A stretch of DNA of 64,000 nucleotides from Rubrivivax sp. (GCA_016719535.1 JADJYX010000041.1:248001-312000); one strand, 5' to 3'. Numbered from the stretch's first letter, positions 44,964-54,668 are shown. Notes: generated by a model from the sequence alone, not told the origin. Numbers and translations: made by a program.

Positions 44964-46130
44964 TCAGCCGCAGTCGCCGTCCAGCGCCGTGGCCAGCACC
45001 TCGCGCGTCACGTGGATGGTCATGGCGTCCTCCGACAGCAGCGCCACCACGCGATGGCGGGCATCGGCCGTATCGCGCACGGAGTGCGGGTCCGGCGCGC
45101 GGCCGTCGGGGGTGGTCAGCACCGCCACGCGGGGGTGGTAGGCCTTGTCACCGTTGCGCGTGACCACGCCCACCTCACCCGAAGCCAGGCGCACGAAGCT
45201 GCCCGGCGGCAGCACGCCAAACGCCTTGATCAAGGCCTGGCACAGGCTGCTGCCGGCGGCCATCGCATAGAGCTCGCGCCCGGCGTCTCGTGCGCTCATC
45301 GCCGCCCGCGTGGCGCGGCGGCTCATCAAGGCGGCATAGACATCGGCAAAGCGCAGCAGCTGGCCGAGCTCGTCCGGTTCCAGCAGGCCGGCCGGATAGC
45401 CCTTGCCGTCGGGCGTCTCGTGGTGCTCGCGCACGGCGTCCAGCCACACGGCATCGGTCACGCCGGCGAGTTCCAGCTGCTCGGCGCTGCGCAGCGGATG
45501 CTCCTGCATGACCTGGCGCTGCTTGGCGGTCAACGGCGAGACCTGATGCGCCAGGCGGCCCTGCAGTTCGACCATCGACAGGTTCATGGTCAGCGCCGCG
45601 CGCATCGCGCGCTGCTGATCGGCGGCTGACCAGCCCAGGGTGCGGGCGGTCACCAGGCAGGCGATGGCGCAATTCATCGCGTGCGAGACGCCATAGTGCG
45701 CCTGCGCGGCGGCATGCTGGCGCACGATCTGCGACATCGCCAGGCCGGCCGAGCGGTCGACGAGCAACAGCACGTTGCGCGTGGCCAGCTCGATGGCCTG
45801 CAGGCGTTCGGCCTGATCCGGCGCCAGCGCGGCGCCGACACGGCCGATGCATTCGTCCCAGCGGCGCGGCAGATGGGCGGCCGGGATGGCGCTGGCCGCG
45901 GTCTCGCGCGCGGGCGTGGCGAAGAGCGGGTCGTTGGCGCCGTAGACCGTCAGCAGCTCCTGCACCTCGACCACGGCGCCGGCTTCGGACAGCTGCTCGA
46001 GCTGCGCTTCGTCCGCGATGACCTGTCCCGCCGCCAGCAGCAGCGACTTGTCGGCGCTGCGCACGCTGAAAGGCAGGGCGCTGCCCAGCTGGACGCGCGA
46101 GCGGACGGCGTTGAGCGAGAAGACCTGCAT
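44964..46130 (-). CDS. HD-GYP-like protein with an incomplete metal site
   Basis: The 388-residue protein keeps the GYP part (VREHHETPDGKGYP) near residue 240. The HD motif that should precede it is replaced: the position where AxLHDIGK would sit reads RAALTMNLSMVEL. It therefore probably cannot hydrolyse cyclic di-GMP and may only bind it or a partner. An N-terminal 90-residue domain is unassigned. The start at 46130 is chosen for a plausible N-terminus; an ATG at 46184 is possible. Confidence 0.65.
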   Translation of the reverse strand: MQVFSLNAVRSRVQLGSALPFSVRSADKSLLLAAGQVIADEAQLEQLSEAGAVVEVQELLTVYGANDPLFATPARETAASAIPAAHLPRRWDECIGRVGAALAPDQAERLQAIELATRNVLLLVDRSAGLAMSQIVRQHAAAQAHYGVSHAMNCAIACLVTARTLGWSAADQQRAMRAALTMNLSMVELQGRLAHQVSPLTAKQRQVMQEHPLRSAEQLELAGVTDAVWLDAVREHHETPDGKGYPAGLLEPDELGQLLRFADVYAALMSRRATRAAMSARDAGRELYAMAAGSSLCQALIKAFGVLPPGSFVRLASGEVGVVTRNGDKAYHPRVAVLTTPDGRAPDPHSVRDTADARHRVVALLSEDAMTIHVTREVLATALDGDCG

Positions 46131-46290
46131 GGTGATGACCGGGCTGCTGTTCGCGACACGGCCGGCGGAACATCCGCCGACCATCGATTCACTATCGGCA
46201 GCCCCGTCGTCCGCTTGACCTCGGCACCGGTGGCAACTGTGATGGTTTGCCGGCGCGGGCCGCCCGCGCGCTGGCGGGCGGTCGCGGCGC

Positions 46291-49227
46291 TCAGGCGCGC
46301 GGGCTGTCGGTCTCGAACGGCAGCTTCAGCTGCGACAGGTCCTTGCGTGTCTCCACCAGCACCAGCGGGCCCTCGTCGACGACCACCGGCGGCCGCGGCG
46401 CGCGCGGCACACGCAGCGGCGGCGGTTCGGCGGCCATCGCTGCCTGCACGGCGCGGATCTTGTCGGCGTCGCTGTTGACCCATTCCAGGCCGACACCGGC
46501 GGCCAGGTTGCGCAGGTCCTCGATCGGCAGTTCGTAGCGCCGCGCCACCACCGGCGGCGCAGGTGGTTGCGCCGGCGCGGGTGCGGCGCGTGCGGCGGCC
46601 GCGGGCAACGCTGCCTCGGCGTCCACCACCGTCGCTGCGCGGCCTTCTGCCACAGCCGCCGCTTCGCCGCGTTCGGTGAAGGCCGCCACTTCGCCGCGTT
46701 CGGTGAAAGCCGCCGCTTCGCGGCGTTCGGTATAGGCGGCCGCTTCGCGGCCGGTAGCGATGGCCGTCACCTCATCGCCCTCGGCCATCGCGGGGGGCTC
46801 GCCGCCTTCGGGCGCGGCGGTCATGCCGTCGCCTTCCTGCATGTCGCGGCGTTGGCGGTCGCGGCCGCGGCCGCGGCGGCGCGATCCCTCGCGCTCGCCG
46901 CCGGGCGCTGCCGCCGCTTCGCCGGCCGGGGCGCTTTCGGTCGCCACGGTCTCAGTGCCCTGGGCCGCGTCGCTGGGTTCGACGGGCGGCATCACGCCAT
47001 GGCCGCCGTCCTCGGTGCGACCCTCGCTGCGGTCGCGGCCACCGCGCCGGCGGCGACGGCGGCCATCGCGATCGCCGTCCTCGGCCGCGGGCAGGGCGCC
47101 TTCGGGCAAGGGCAAGGTCTCGGCCTGGGCGATATCGGCAGCCAGCGGCTGGGCCTCGGCGCGCGGGGTGCCGTTGCGCTCCGGACGCGGGCCGCGACGG
47201 CTGCGGTCTTCGCCACTGCGCGCTTCGGCACCTTCGGCGCCGCGCGGCGGACGGCCATTGCGCGCGTCGCGGCTGTCGCCTCGGCCCTCGCGACCCTCGC
47301 CACGGCCCTCGCCACGGCCTTCACGGCCCTCACGCCCCTCGCGTCCGCCACGGCCACCACGATCGCCGCGGCCGCCGCGCCGGCCGTCCCGGCCCTCGCG
47401 CGCTTCGCGCTTGTCGGCTGTCGGTGCCGCCAGGGCGGCCTGGGTATCGGCGGCCGGCGCCGGGGTCGGCGCCGGGGCGGGCGGCGCACCGCCGAAGAGC
47501 TGGCGCACCCACGAGAAGAAGCCCGAGCCAGCGGCCGGCGCGGGCGCCGGGGCTGGCGGCGTGGCGGCCACCGTGGCCGCGGCCCTGGGTGCGGCCACGG
47601 GTGCGGGCGCCGGTGCCGGCGGCGCCGGCTGATCGGGCAGCACGCCCTTGATCACCGGCTCCTGCCGGGCCTTGGCCTTCTCGCGGCGGGTGATGCCGAC
47701 CTCGTCGTCGGGCTCCTCGATCATCGTGTAGCTGGCCTGCAGGTTTTCCAGTCGCGGATCGTCGTGGCGCAGGCGCTCGAGCTTGTAGTTCGGCGTCTCC
47801 AGGTGCTTGTTGGGCACCAGCAGCACGGTCACGCGCTGCTTGAGCTCGATCTTGGTGATCTCGGTGCGCTTCTCGTTGAGCAGGAAGCTGGTGACTTCCA
47901 CCGGCACCTGCACGTGCACGGCGGCGGTGTTGTCCTTCATCGACTCCTCCTGCACCATGCGCAGGATCTGCAGCGCCGAGCTCTCGGTGTCGCGGATGTG
48001 GCCGGTGCCGTTGCAGCGCGGGCAGGTGATGTGGTTGCCTTCGGACAGCGCCGGGCGCAGCCGCTGGCGGCTCATCTCGAGCAGGCCGAACTTGCTGATC
48101 GAGCTGAACTGCACGCGGGCGCGGTCGCTGCGCAGCGCGTCGCGCAGGCGCTGCTCGACCTCGCGGCGGTTCTTGCTCTCCTCCATGTCGATGAAGTCGA
48201 CGACGATCAGCCCGCCGAGGTCGCGCAGCCGCATCTGGCGCGCGATCTCGTCGGCGGCTTCCAGGTTGGTGCGGGTGGCGGTCTCCTCGATGTCGCCGCC
48301 GCGCGTGGCGCGCGCCGAGTTGACGTCGACCGACACCAGCGCCTCGGTGTGGTCGATGACGATGGCGCCGCCGCTGGGCAGCACGACGGTGCGGCTGAAG
48401 GCCGTCTCGATCTGGTGTTCGATCTGGAAGCGGCTGAACAGCGGCGCGTCGTCGCGGTAGCGCTTCACGCGACCCGCCGTCTCCGGCATCACGTGGTTCA
48501 TGAACTGCTGGGCCTGATCGTAGATGTCGTCGGTGTCGATCAGGATCTCGCCGATGTCGGCGGTGAAATAGTCGCGGATGGCGCGGATGACGAGGCTGCT
48601 CTCCTGGTAGATCAGGAAGGCGCCCTTGCCCGACCTGGCGGCGCCGTCGATGGCGTCCCAGAGCTTGAGCATGTAGTTCAGGTCCCACTGCAGCTCGGGC
48701 GCGCTGCGGCCGATGCCGGCGGTGCGCGCGATCAGGCTCATGCCCTTGGGATATTCGAGCTGGTCGAGGTTTTCCTTCAGTTCTTCGCGGTCTTCGCCCT
48801 CGATGCGCCGCGACACGCCGCCGCCGCGCGGGTTGTTGGGCATCAGCACCAGATAGCGGCCGGCCAGGCTGACGAAGGTGGTCAGCGCCGCGCCCTTGTT
48901 GCCGCGCTCTTCCTTTTCCACCTGCACCAGCAGGTTGTCGCCTTCCTTGACGGCGTCCTGGATGCGCGCATTCTTGACGTCGGTGCCGTCGCGGAAATAG
49001 TTGCGCGAGATCTCCTTGAACGGCAGGAAGCCGTGGCGGTCCTCGCCGTAGTCGACGAAGCAGGCTTCGAGCGAAGGCTCGACGCGCGTGATGACGGCCT
49101 TGTAGATGTTGCCCTTGCGCTGTTCGCGCCCTTCGATCTCGGTCTCGAAGTCGAGCAGCTTCTGGCCGTCGACGATCGCCAGCCGCCGTTCCTCGGGCTG
49201 CGTGGCGTTGATGAGCATGCGTTTCAT
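46291..49227 (-). CDS. rne: Ribonuclease E
   Basis: The 978-residue protein has the catalytic half (S1 domain GNIYKAVITRVEPSLEACFVD; DNase I-like VDVNSARATRGGDIE; zinc-link CPRCNGTGHIRD). From about residue 530 a disordered scaffold half is rich in Ala/Pro, then Arg/Gly/Glu/Asp. Its last 60 residues contain a folded-looking YELPIEDLRNLAAGVGLEWVN. The ATG at 49227 follows GGAG; a GTG six bases upstream is less likely. It is transcribed away from rluC, as is common. Confidence 0.95.
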   Translation of the reverse strand: MKRMLINATQPEERRLAIVDGQKLLDFETEIEGREQRKGNIYKAVITRVEPSLEACFVDYGEDRHGFLPFKEISRNYFRDGTDVKNARIQDAVKEGDNLLVQVEKEERGNKGAALTTFVSLAGRYLVLMPNNPRGGGVSRRIEGEDREELKENLDQLEYPKGMSLIARTAGIGRSAPELQWDLNYMLKLWDAIDGAARSGKGAFLIYQESSLVIRAIRDYFTADIGEILIDTDDIYDQAQQFMNHVMPETAGRVKRYRDDAPLFSRFQIEHQIETAFSRTVVLPSGGAIVIDHTEALVSVDVNSARATRGGDIEETATRTNLEAADEIARQMRLRDLGGLIVVDFIDMEESKNRREVEQRLRDALRSDRARVQFSSISKFGLLEMSRQRLRPALSEGNHITCPRCNGTGHIRDTESSALQILRMVQEESMKDNTAAVHVQVPVEVTSFLLNEKRTEITKIELKQRVTVLLVPNKHLETPNYKLERLRHDDPRLENLQASYTMIEEPDDEVGITRREKAKARQEPVIKGVLPDQPAPPAPAPAPVAAPRAAATVAATPPAPAPAPAAGSGFFSWVRQLFGGAPPAPAPTPAPAADTQAALAAPTADKREAREGRDGRRGGRGDRGGRGGREGREGREGRGEGRGEGREGRGDSRDARNGRPPRGAEGAEARSGEDRSRRGPRPERNGTPRAEAQPLAADIAQAETLPLPEGALPAAEDGDRDGRRRRRRGGRDRSEGRTEDGGHGVMPPVEPSDAAQGTETVATESAPAGEAAAAPGGEREGSRRRGRGRDRQRRDMQEGDGMTAAPEGGEPPAMAEGDEVTAIATGREAAAYTERREAAAFTERGEVAAFTERGEAAAVAEGRAATVVDAEAALPAAAARAAPAPAQPPAPPVVARRYELPIEDLRNLAAGVGLEWVNSDADKIRAVQAAMAAEPPPLRVPRAPRPPVVVDEGPLVLVETRKDLSQLKLPFETDSPRA
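46662..46742. repeat. Three 27-bp tandem repeats inside rne
   Basis: Units at 46662-46688, 46689-46715 and 46716-46742 encode near-identical 9-residue blocks of the form AA(F/Y)TER(G/R)E(A/V) in the RNase E scaffold. A partial fourth unit follows. In-frame length changes by slippage would be tolerated. Confidence 0.75.
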
Positions 49228-49737
49228 GTGCACTCCAAAGCGGCGCCACCCTCGGCGGGGGCGCCGGTCTGCAATCGATGCACGAGAAAGGCGGAAAACC
49301 GTTGGCGCGAAATGCCCTGGACTGCGTTGCGCCGCGACCGGAGTCGACGGTCAGCCTTGCAGCGTTGGCGCGTGCGAACCGGCGTCGATGCTGGCTTGCG
49401 CGGCCGACCGCCACCCCGGCCGCGGATCACGCGGCAGCCGCCCAGGGCCGCGTGCAGCGCCGGTGGAACACCGGGGCCGGGCGGGGGCAGGGCAGGGGAG
49501 GAAGGTCGGGCGCATGGGCCGGTGGCGTCGCCGGTCGCAAGGGCCAGGCCGACGCGATGGCGTCGTCTGGCCCCGTGATTCTTTCGGTGCCCGACCGGCC
49601 AGGCCCTGAGTCAAGCTCGGGGCCGGTGGACGATCAGGCTCGGTTCTCGCAGTTCTCTGCCGCCGGCCGTTGCCCGCCGCCAGGCCACTTTGGGGCCCAG
49701 GCCTGCGTGCCGCCTGCCGGCGTTGCATCACCTCGAA

Positions 49738-49758
49738 CATGCGCGCTGCGCGCGCATG
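49738..49758. promoter_or_regulatory. Strong hairpin in the rne leader region
   Basis: A perfect 9-bp stem (CATGCGCGC and GCGCGCATG) closes a 3-base loop. It lies about 510 bases upstream of the rne ATG and inside the predicted leader. RNase E autoregulates through leader hairpins in E. coli; a similar role here is inference. Apart from this, the 600-base stretch 49228-49823 shows no gene that I can support. Confidence 0.4.
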
Positions 49759-49835
49759 GCTTCCCACGCCGTTTGTCAGGTGCCCGAGTAAACTTCGAAA
49801 AATCAAGCACTTACCGCACCAACGTGGAGCGACGG

Positions 49836-49841
49836 ATTATA
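49836..49841 (-). promoter_or_regulatory. Perfect -10 hexamer TATAAT, probable rne promoter
   Basis: On the minus strand this reads TATAAT within CCCTATAATCC. Transcription would start near 49829, giving rne a leader of about 600 bases. No consensus -35 is seen at normal spacing. Confidence 0.5.
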
Positions 49842-49907
49842 GGGGCCAAAGTCGCTGCGGCGGATCGGCCGAAAAGCCCCGCCGATCGCAGCCCGGCGGC
49901 GGTGCGA

Positions 49908-50831
49908 ATGCTGGTGGTCGACGAGGAATCGGCCGGGCAACGGCTGGACAACTTCCTGCTGCGTCACCTCAAGGGCGTGCCCAAGACGCATGTCTACCGC
50001 GTCATCCGCTCGGGCGAGGTGCGCGTCAACAAGGGTCGCGCCGCTGCCGATACGCGCGTGCAGCCCGGCGATGCCATCCGCGTGCCGCCGGTGCGCCTGC
50101 CCGAGCGGCCGGCCGCGGCCCCGGCGCCGGCGCGGGAGTTTCCGGTGCTGTTCGAGGACGACCACCTGCTGGCCATCGCCAAGCCCGCCGGTGTGGCGGT
50201 GCACGGGGGCAGCGGCGTCAGCTCGGGCGTCATCGAGCAGTTGCGCCAGGCGCGCCCCCAGGCCCGCTTCCTTGAACTGGTGCACCGGCTCGACAAGGAA
50301 ACCTCGGGGGTGCTGCTGCTGGCCAGGAAGCGCAGCGCGCTGACCGCGCTGCAGGACCAGTTTCGCGCCCGCGACACGGGCAAGACCTACCTCGCGCTGG
50401 TGTGGGGAGCCTGGCCCGCCAGGCTCAAGGTCATCGACCTGCCGCTGCACAAGTCGCTGGACGCGATGGGCGAGCGCCAGGTGCGCGTGGTCTCGCCGGC
50501 CAGCGAAGACGGCCGGCGCTCGATCACGCTGGTGCGCTCGGTGCAGCCGGCGGGCAGCTGCTCGCTGCTGGAGGTGAGCCTGAAGACCGGGCGCACGCAC
50601 CAGATCCGCGTGCACCTGGCGCACAGCGGCCACCCCATCGTCGGCGACCCCAAATACGGCGACTTCGCGCGCAACCGCGAGCTGGCGCGCGGGCCGCTGC
50701 GCTTCGCGCGCATGTTCCTGCATGCGCTGGAGCTGGCCTTCGACCACCCGGCCAGCGGCGAGCGCATCACCCTGCGCGCCGAACTGCCCGCCGAGTGCGC
50801 CACACTGCTGGCCGCACTGGAACCCGCATGA
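49908..50831 (+). CDS. rluC: 23S rRNA pseudouridine synthase RluC
   Basis: The 307-residue protein has an N-terminal S4 domain (GQRLDNFLLRHLKGVPKTHV), then the synthase domain with the catalytic aspartate in HRLDKETSGVLLLA and KTGRTHQIRVHLAHSGHPI. It should modify 23S rRNA positions 955, 2504 and 2580 as in E. coli. The ATG at 49908 is preferred; an in-frame GTG at 49824 would add 28 residues that look non-coding and overlap the rne promoter. Confidence 0.92.
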   Translation: MLVVDEESAGQRLDNFLLRHLKGVPKTHVYRVIRSGEVRVNKGRAAADTRVQPGDAIRVPPVRLPERPAAAPAPAREFPVLFEDDHLLAIAKPAGVAVHGGSGVSSGVIEQLRQARPQARFLELVHRLDKETSGVLLLARKRSALTALQDQFRARDTGKTYLALVWGAWPARLKVIDLPLHKSLDAMGERQVRVVSPASEDGRRSITLVRSVQPAGSCSLLEVSLKTGRTHQIRVHLAHSGHPIVGDPKYGDFARNRELARGPLRFARMFLHALELAFDHPASGERITLRAELPAECATLLAALEPA

Positions 50832-51493
50832 CCACCCGCCCGCGCCGCTTCGACCTCATCGCCTTCGACTGGGACGGCACCCTGTTCGATTCCACCGCGC
50901 TGATCGCGCGCTGCATCCAGGACGCCTGCCGAGACGTCGGCGTGGCCGTGCCCAGCGAAGCCGATGCCGCCTATGTCATCGGCCTCGGCCTGCACGATGC
51001 GCTCAAGCACGCCGCGCCCGGGCTGCCGCCCGAGCGCTATCCCGAACTGGGCGCGCGCTACCGCCACCACTACCTGGCACGGCAGGACGACCTGGTGCTG
51101 TTCGAGGGCACGCTGGCGATGCTGACGGACTTGCGCGCGCGCAATCACTGGCTGGCCGTGGCCACCGGCAAGAGCCGCCGCGGCCTCGACCAGGTGCTGC
51201 AGCAGTCGGGCCTGGGCCCGCTGTTCGACGCCACGCGCACCGCCGACGAGACGCAGTCCAAGCCGCACCCGCAGATGCTGCTGGAGCTGATGCGCGAATT
51301 CGGCGTCGACCCCGGGCGCACGCTGATGATCGGCGACACCACGCACGACCTGCAGCTGGCGGCCAATGCCGGCGCGCCGCGCGTGGGCGTGAGCTTCGGC
51401 GCCCACGACCACGCGAGCTTCGAGCCCTTCGAGCCGCTGTTCGTCGCGCACTCCACGCGCGAACTGCGCGACTGGCTGCTGGCCCATGGCTGA
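50828..51493 (+). CDS. gph: HAD-family phosphatase, phosphoglycolate phosphatase-like
   Basis: The 221-residue protein has the HAD nucleophile motif FDWDGTLFDST, motif II VATGKS and motif IV MIGDTTHDLQLA. It overlaps rluC by 4 bases and the Rieske gene by 8. The substrate is inferred from family resemblance only. Confidence 0.82.
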   Translation: MTTRPRRFDLIAFDWDGTLFDSTALIARCIQDACRDVGVAVPSEADAAYVIGLGLHDALKHAAPGLPPERYPELGARYRHHYLARQDDLVLFEGTLAMLTDLRARNHWLAVATGKSRRGLDQVLQQSGLGPLFDATRTADETQSKPHPQMLLELMREFGVDPGRTLMIGDTTHDLQLAANAGAPRVGVSFGAHDHASFEPFEPLFVAHSTRELRDWLLAHG

Positions 51494-51917
51494 GCCCCCG
51501 GTCGACGGCCCGGGCGGCGAGGTCGCGGCGCGCGAACCGCTGTGCGCGGCGGCCGAACTGTCCGAGCGCGGCAAGGCCCATGTGTGGGACGTGCTGCAGT
51601 GGGGTCGGCCGGCACGCGCCTTTGCGCTTCGCTTCGACGGCAACGTGGTCGCCTACCTCAACCGCTGCGCCCATGTACCGACCGAGATGGACTGGCAGCC
51701 CGGCGAATTTCTCGACAGCGACCGGCGCTGGATCCTGTGCTCGATCCACGGCGCCAGCTACGAGCCGCGTGACGGCCGCTGCGTCGGTGGCCCCTGCGGC
51801 CGCGGCCGGCTGACCGCCATCCGCGTCGAGGAAGAGGGCGCACAGGTGTATTGGTATCCTTCACGCGACATCCGGCCGGTGCCCTTCGACGAGCCCGTGC
51901 CAGGGAGCCCCCGATGA
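51486..51917 (+). CDS. Rieske [2Fe-2S] protein
   Basis: The 143-residue soluble protein has one Rieske centre with ligands Cys61/His63 (CAHVP) and Cys85/His88 (CSIHG), in the order used by dioxygenase-type ferredoxins. No oxygenase subunit is nearby. It overlaps both neighbours (HAD gene and sppA), an arrangement common in Burkholderiales. Its redox partner is unknown. Confidence 0.88.
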   Translation: MAEPPVDGPGGEVAAREPLCAAAELSERGKAHVWDVLQWGRPARAFALRFDGNVVAYLNRCAHVPTEMDWQPGEFLDSDRRWILCSIHGASYEPRDGRCVGGPCGRGRLTAIRVEEEGAQVYWYPSRDIRPVPFDEPVPGSPR

Positions 51918-52900
51918 CCCCCCAAGACGACCTCAACCCGCCGCCGGCTGCGGCTGCGGGCGCGACCACGGTGCCGGCTGCATCCTTCGAGAGCAGCCTC
52001 GAACGCGTGGCGCGTGAACTGCTGCGCCAGCAGCGCACCGACCGCCGCTGGCGCGTCTTCTTCCGCCTCGCCTGGCTGGGTCTGGCGATCGCCATCGCCT
52101 GGGCGCTGTTCGCGCAGCGCTCGCACGTGGCAACCAGCACCAAGCCGCACACGGCCCTGGTGGAGGTGCAGGGCGAGATCGCGCCCGGCAACGATGCCAG
52201 CGCCGAGGCCCTGGTGTCGGCGCTGAAATCGGCCTTCGAGGACCCGGGTGCACAGGCCGTGGTGTTGCGCATCAACTCGCCAGGCGGCAGCCCGGTGCAG
52301 AGCGGCATCGTCAACGACGAGATCCGACGCCTGAAGGCGCTGCACAAGAAGAAGGTCTATGCCGTGGTCGAGGAGATCTGCGCCTCGGGGGCCTACTACA
52401 TCGCGGTGGCGGCCGACGAGATCTATGTCGACAAGGCCAGCCTGGTGGGCAGCATCGGCGTGCTGATGGACGGCTTCGGCTTCGTCGGCGCCATGGAGAA
52501 GCTGGGCATCGAGCGCCGGCTGCTGACCGCCGGCGAGAACAAGGGCATGCTCGACCCCTTCTCGCCGCAGAACGAGCGCGAGACGGCCTATGCCAAGGCG
52601 ATGATCGACCAGATCCACCAGCAGTTCATCGGCGTCGTCAAGCAGGGCCGCGGCAAGCGCCTGAAGGAGTCACCCGAGACCTTCTCCGGCCTGTTCTGGA
52701 ATGGCGAGGAGGCCATCCGGCTGGGCCTGGTCGACAAGCTCGGCAACCTGGACCACGTCGCGCGCGAAGTCGTCAAGGCCGAGGACATCATCGACTACAC
52801 GCCGCGCGACAACGTCGCCGAGCGGCTGGCCAAGCGCTTCGGCGCCGCCATCGGCTATGGTGCGGTGAAGGCGCTGCGCGAGTTGCCCCGCATCCATTGA
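51914..52900 (+). CDS. sppA: Signal peptide peptidase SppA-type S49 protease
   Basis: The 328-residue membrane protease has one N-terminal helix near residues 55-72, the catalytic serine in EEICASGAYYIA and the lysine in YVDKASLVGSIGVL. It degrades cleaved signal peptides in the inner membrane. It is translationally coupled to the Rieske gene. Confidence 0.92.
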   Translation: MTPQDDLNPPPAAAAGATTVPAASFESSLERVARELLRQQRTDRRWRVFFRLAWLGLAIAIAWALFAQRSHVATSTKPHTALVEVQGEIAPGNDASAEALVSALKSAFEDPGAQAVVLRINSPGGSPVQSGIVNDEIRRLKALHKKKVYAVVEEICASGAYYIAVAADEIYVDKASLVGSIGVLMDGFGFVGAMEKLGIERRLLTAGENKGMLDPFSPQNERETAYAKAMIDQIHQQFIGVVKQGRGKRLKESPETFSGLFWNGEEAIRLGLVDKLGNLDHVAREVVKAEDIIDYTPRDNVAERLAKRFGAAIGYGAVKALRELPRIH

Positions 52901-53778
52901 TGGTTGATCCCGAGGCCTTCGAGGCCGCTGCGCGGCGGGCGGTGCTGCCGCAATACCTGCTGCCCAAGCGGGCGCTCACCCGGCTGGCCGGGGCGGCGGC
53001 CGGCGCACGCGGCGGCGCGCTGACGACCGCCGTCATCCGCTGGTTCGTCGGCCGCTACGGCGTGAACATGGCCGAGGCGGCCGAGCCCGACGTCGCGCGC
53101 TATCCGACCTTCAATGACTTCTTCACGCGGGCGCTGACGGACGGCGCACGCCCGCTGGCCGATGCCGCCTGGCTGTGCCCGGTGGACGGCGCCATCAGCC
53201 AGTTCGGGCCGCTCGACGGCGAGCGCCTGGTGCAGGCCAAGGGCCACACCTATACCGCCACCGCACTGGTCGGCGGCGAGGCCGCACTGGCGGCGCGCTT
53301 TGCCGGCGGCCATTTCGCCACCCTCTACCTGAGCCCGCGCGACTACCACCGCATCCACATGCCCGCGGCCGGCCGGCTGCGCCGCATGATCCATGTCCCG
53401 GGCGAGCTCTTCTCGGTCAACCCGACCACCGCGCGCGGCGTGCCGGGGCTGTTTGCGCGCAACGAGCGCGTGGTCTGTGTCTTCGACGGCGTCGACGGCT
53501 CGCCCGGCCCCTTCGTGCTGGTGCTGGTGGGTGCCACCATCGTCGGCAGCATGGCCACCGCCTGGCATGGCGTGGTCAACCCGCCGCGGCCGGGCAGCGT
53601 GCGCCAGTGGACCTATGACCAGGCGCCGGTGCAACTGGCGCGCGGCGACGAGATGGGCCGCTTCCTGCTCGGCTCCACCGTGGTGCTGCTGCTGCCGCCG
53701 GGCCCGCTGCGCTTCAACCCGGCGTGGGCGCCGGGCGGCGCCATCCGCATGGGCGAGGCGATGGCGACCGCTTCGTGA
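52900..53778 (+). CDS. psd: Phosphatidylserine decarboxylase proenzyme
   Basis: The 292-residue proenzyme makes phosphatidylethanolamine. It has FNDFFTRAL, CPVDGAISQFG, YLSPRDYHRIHMP and the self-cleavage motif LGST, whose serine becomes the pyruvoyl group. The ATG overlaps the sppA stop by one base, and its stop overlaps the transporter GTG. Confidence 0.95.
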   Translation: MVDPEAFEAAARRAVLPQYLLPKRALTRLAGAAAGARGGALTTAVIRWFVGRYGVNMAEAAEPDVARYPTFNDFFTRALTDGARPLADAAWLCPVDGAISQFGPLDGERLVQAKGHTYTATALVGGEAALAARFAGGHFATLYLSPRDYHRIHMPAAGRLRRMIHVPGELFSVNPTTARGVPGLFARNERVVCVFDGVDGSPGPFVLVLVGATIVGSMATAWHGVVNPPRPGSVRQWTYDQAPVQLARGDEMGRFLLGSTVVLLLPPGPLRFNPAWAPGGAIRMGEAMATAS

Positions 53779-54668
53779 GCGACGCCACCGCGCGCCGGGC
53801 GCGGGTGCTGCTGTGGGTGGTGCCGGCGCTGTGGTCGACCAACTACCTGATCGCGCGCGCTGCCGAAGGCGTGATCGCGCCGCATGCGCTGGCCTTCGGC
53901 CGCTGGGGCCTGGCGGCGCTGCTGCTGCTGCCGCTGACGATGCGCGGCCTGTCGGCACGGCGCGCGGCGCTGCGCCGCGAGTGCAGGCAATTGCTGGTGC
54001 TGGGCGCGCTCGGCATGTGGATCTGCGGCGCCTGGATGTACCACGGTGGCCAGCGCACCAGCGCCACCAACATGGCGCTGATCTATGCCGTCACGCCGAT
54101 CGCCATCGCCATCGTCGGGGCCCGGCTGCTGCACGAGCAGATGCGGCCGCGGCAATGGGTCGGCGCCGTGCTGGCGCTGGCCGGGCTGCTGGTGGTGATC
54201 GGGCAGGGCGACATCGATCGCCTGCGCGCCGTGCGCTTCGGCAGCGGCGACGTCTGGATCGTGATCGCGGCCATCTCGTGGGTGGCGTATTCGGTGCTGC
54301 TCAAGCACTGGCGCAGCGGGCTCGGGCCCGCCGAGCGCCTGGTGGCCACCTGCATCGGCGGCCTGCTGGTGATGCTGCCCTTCACCATCGCCGAAGCCTG
54401 GCTGCTGCCGATGCCGCCGCTGGGCTGGCAGGCCGCCGGCCTGGTGCTGGCCGCGGCGGTGCTGCCGGGCGTGCTGTCGTACGGCGCCTATTCCTTCCTG
54501 CAGCGCGAACTGGGCGCCGCGCGCACGGCGCTGATGCTCTACCTGACGCCGGTCTACGCGCCGCTGCTGGCCTGGGGCCTGCTGGGCGAAGTGCCGCAGC
54601 CCTACCACGTGGTGGGCGCGGCACTCATCCTGCCCAGCATCGCCCTGGCCACCCGCCCCGCGGCCTGA
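53775..54668 (+). CDS. EamA/DMT-family transporter
   Basis: The 297-residue protein has ten hydrophobic helices arranged as two five-helix EamA repeats (for example VPALWSTNYLIARAAEGVIA and WIVIAAISWVAYSVLLKHW). It probably exports a metabolite; the substrate is unknown. The GTG start overlaps psd. Confidence 0.85.
   Translation: MSDATARRARVLLWVVPALWSTNYLIARAAEGVIAPHALAFGRWGLAALLLLPLTMRGLSARRAALRRECRQLLVLGALGMWICGAWMYHGGQRTSATNMALIYAVTPIAIAIVGARLLHEQMRPRQWVGAVLALAGLLVVIGQGDIDRLRAVRFGSGDVWIVIAAISWVAYSVLLKHWRSGLGPAERLVATCIGGLLVMLPFTIAEAWLLPMPPLGWQAAGLVLAAAVLPGVLSYGAYSFLQRELGAARTALMLYLTPVYAPLLAWGLLGEVPQPYHVVGAALILPSIALATRPAA

Noticed and set aside
46567..49578. A 1003-codon open frame opposite rne
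   Set aside because: Low-complexity product mirroring the repetitive rne coding strand; the RNase E frame is unmistakable.
49824..49907. N-terminal extension of rluC from the GTG at 49824
   Set aside because: The added residues are not family-like and the DNA holds the probable rne -10 hexamer.
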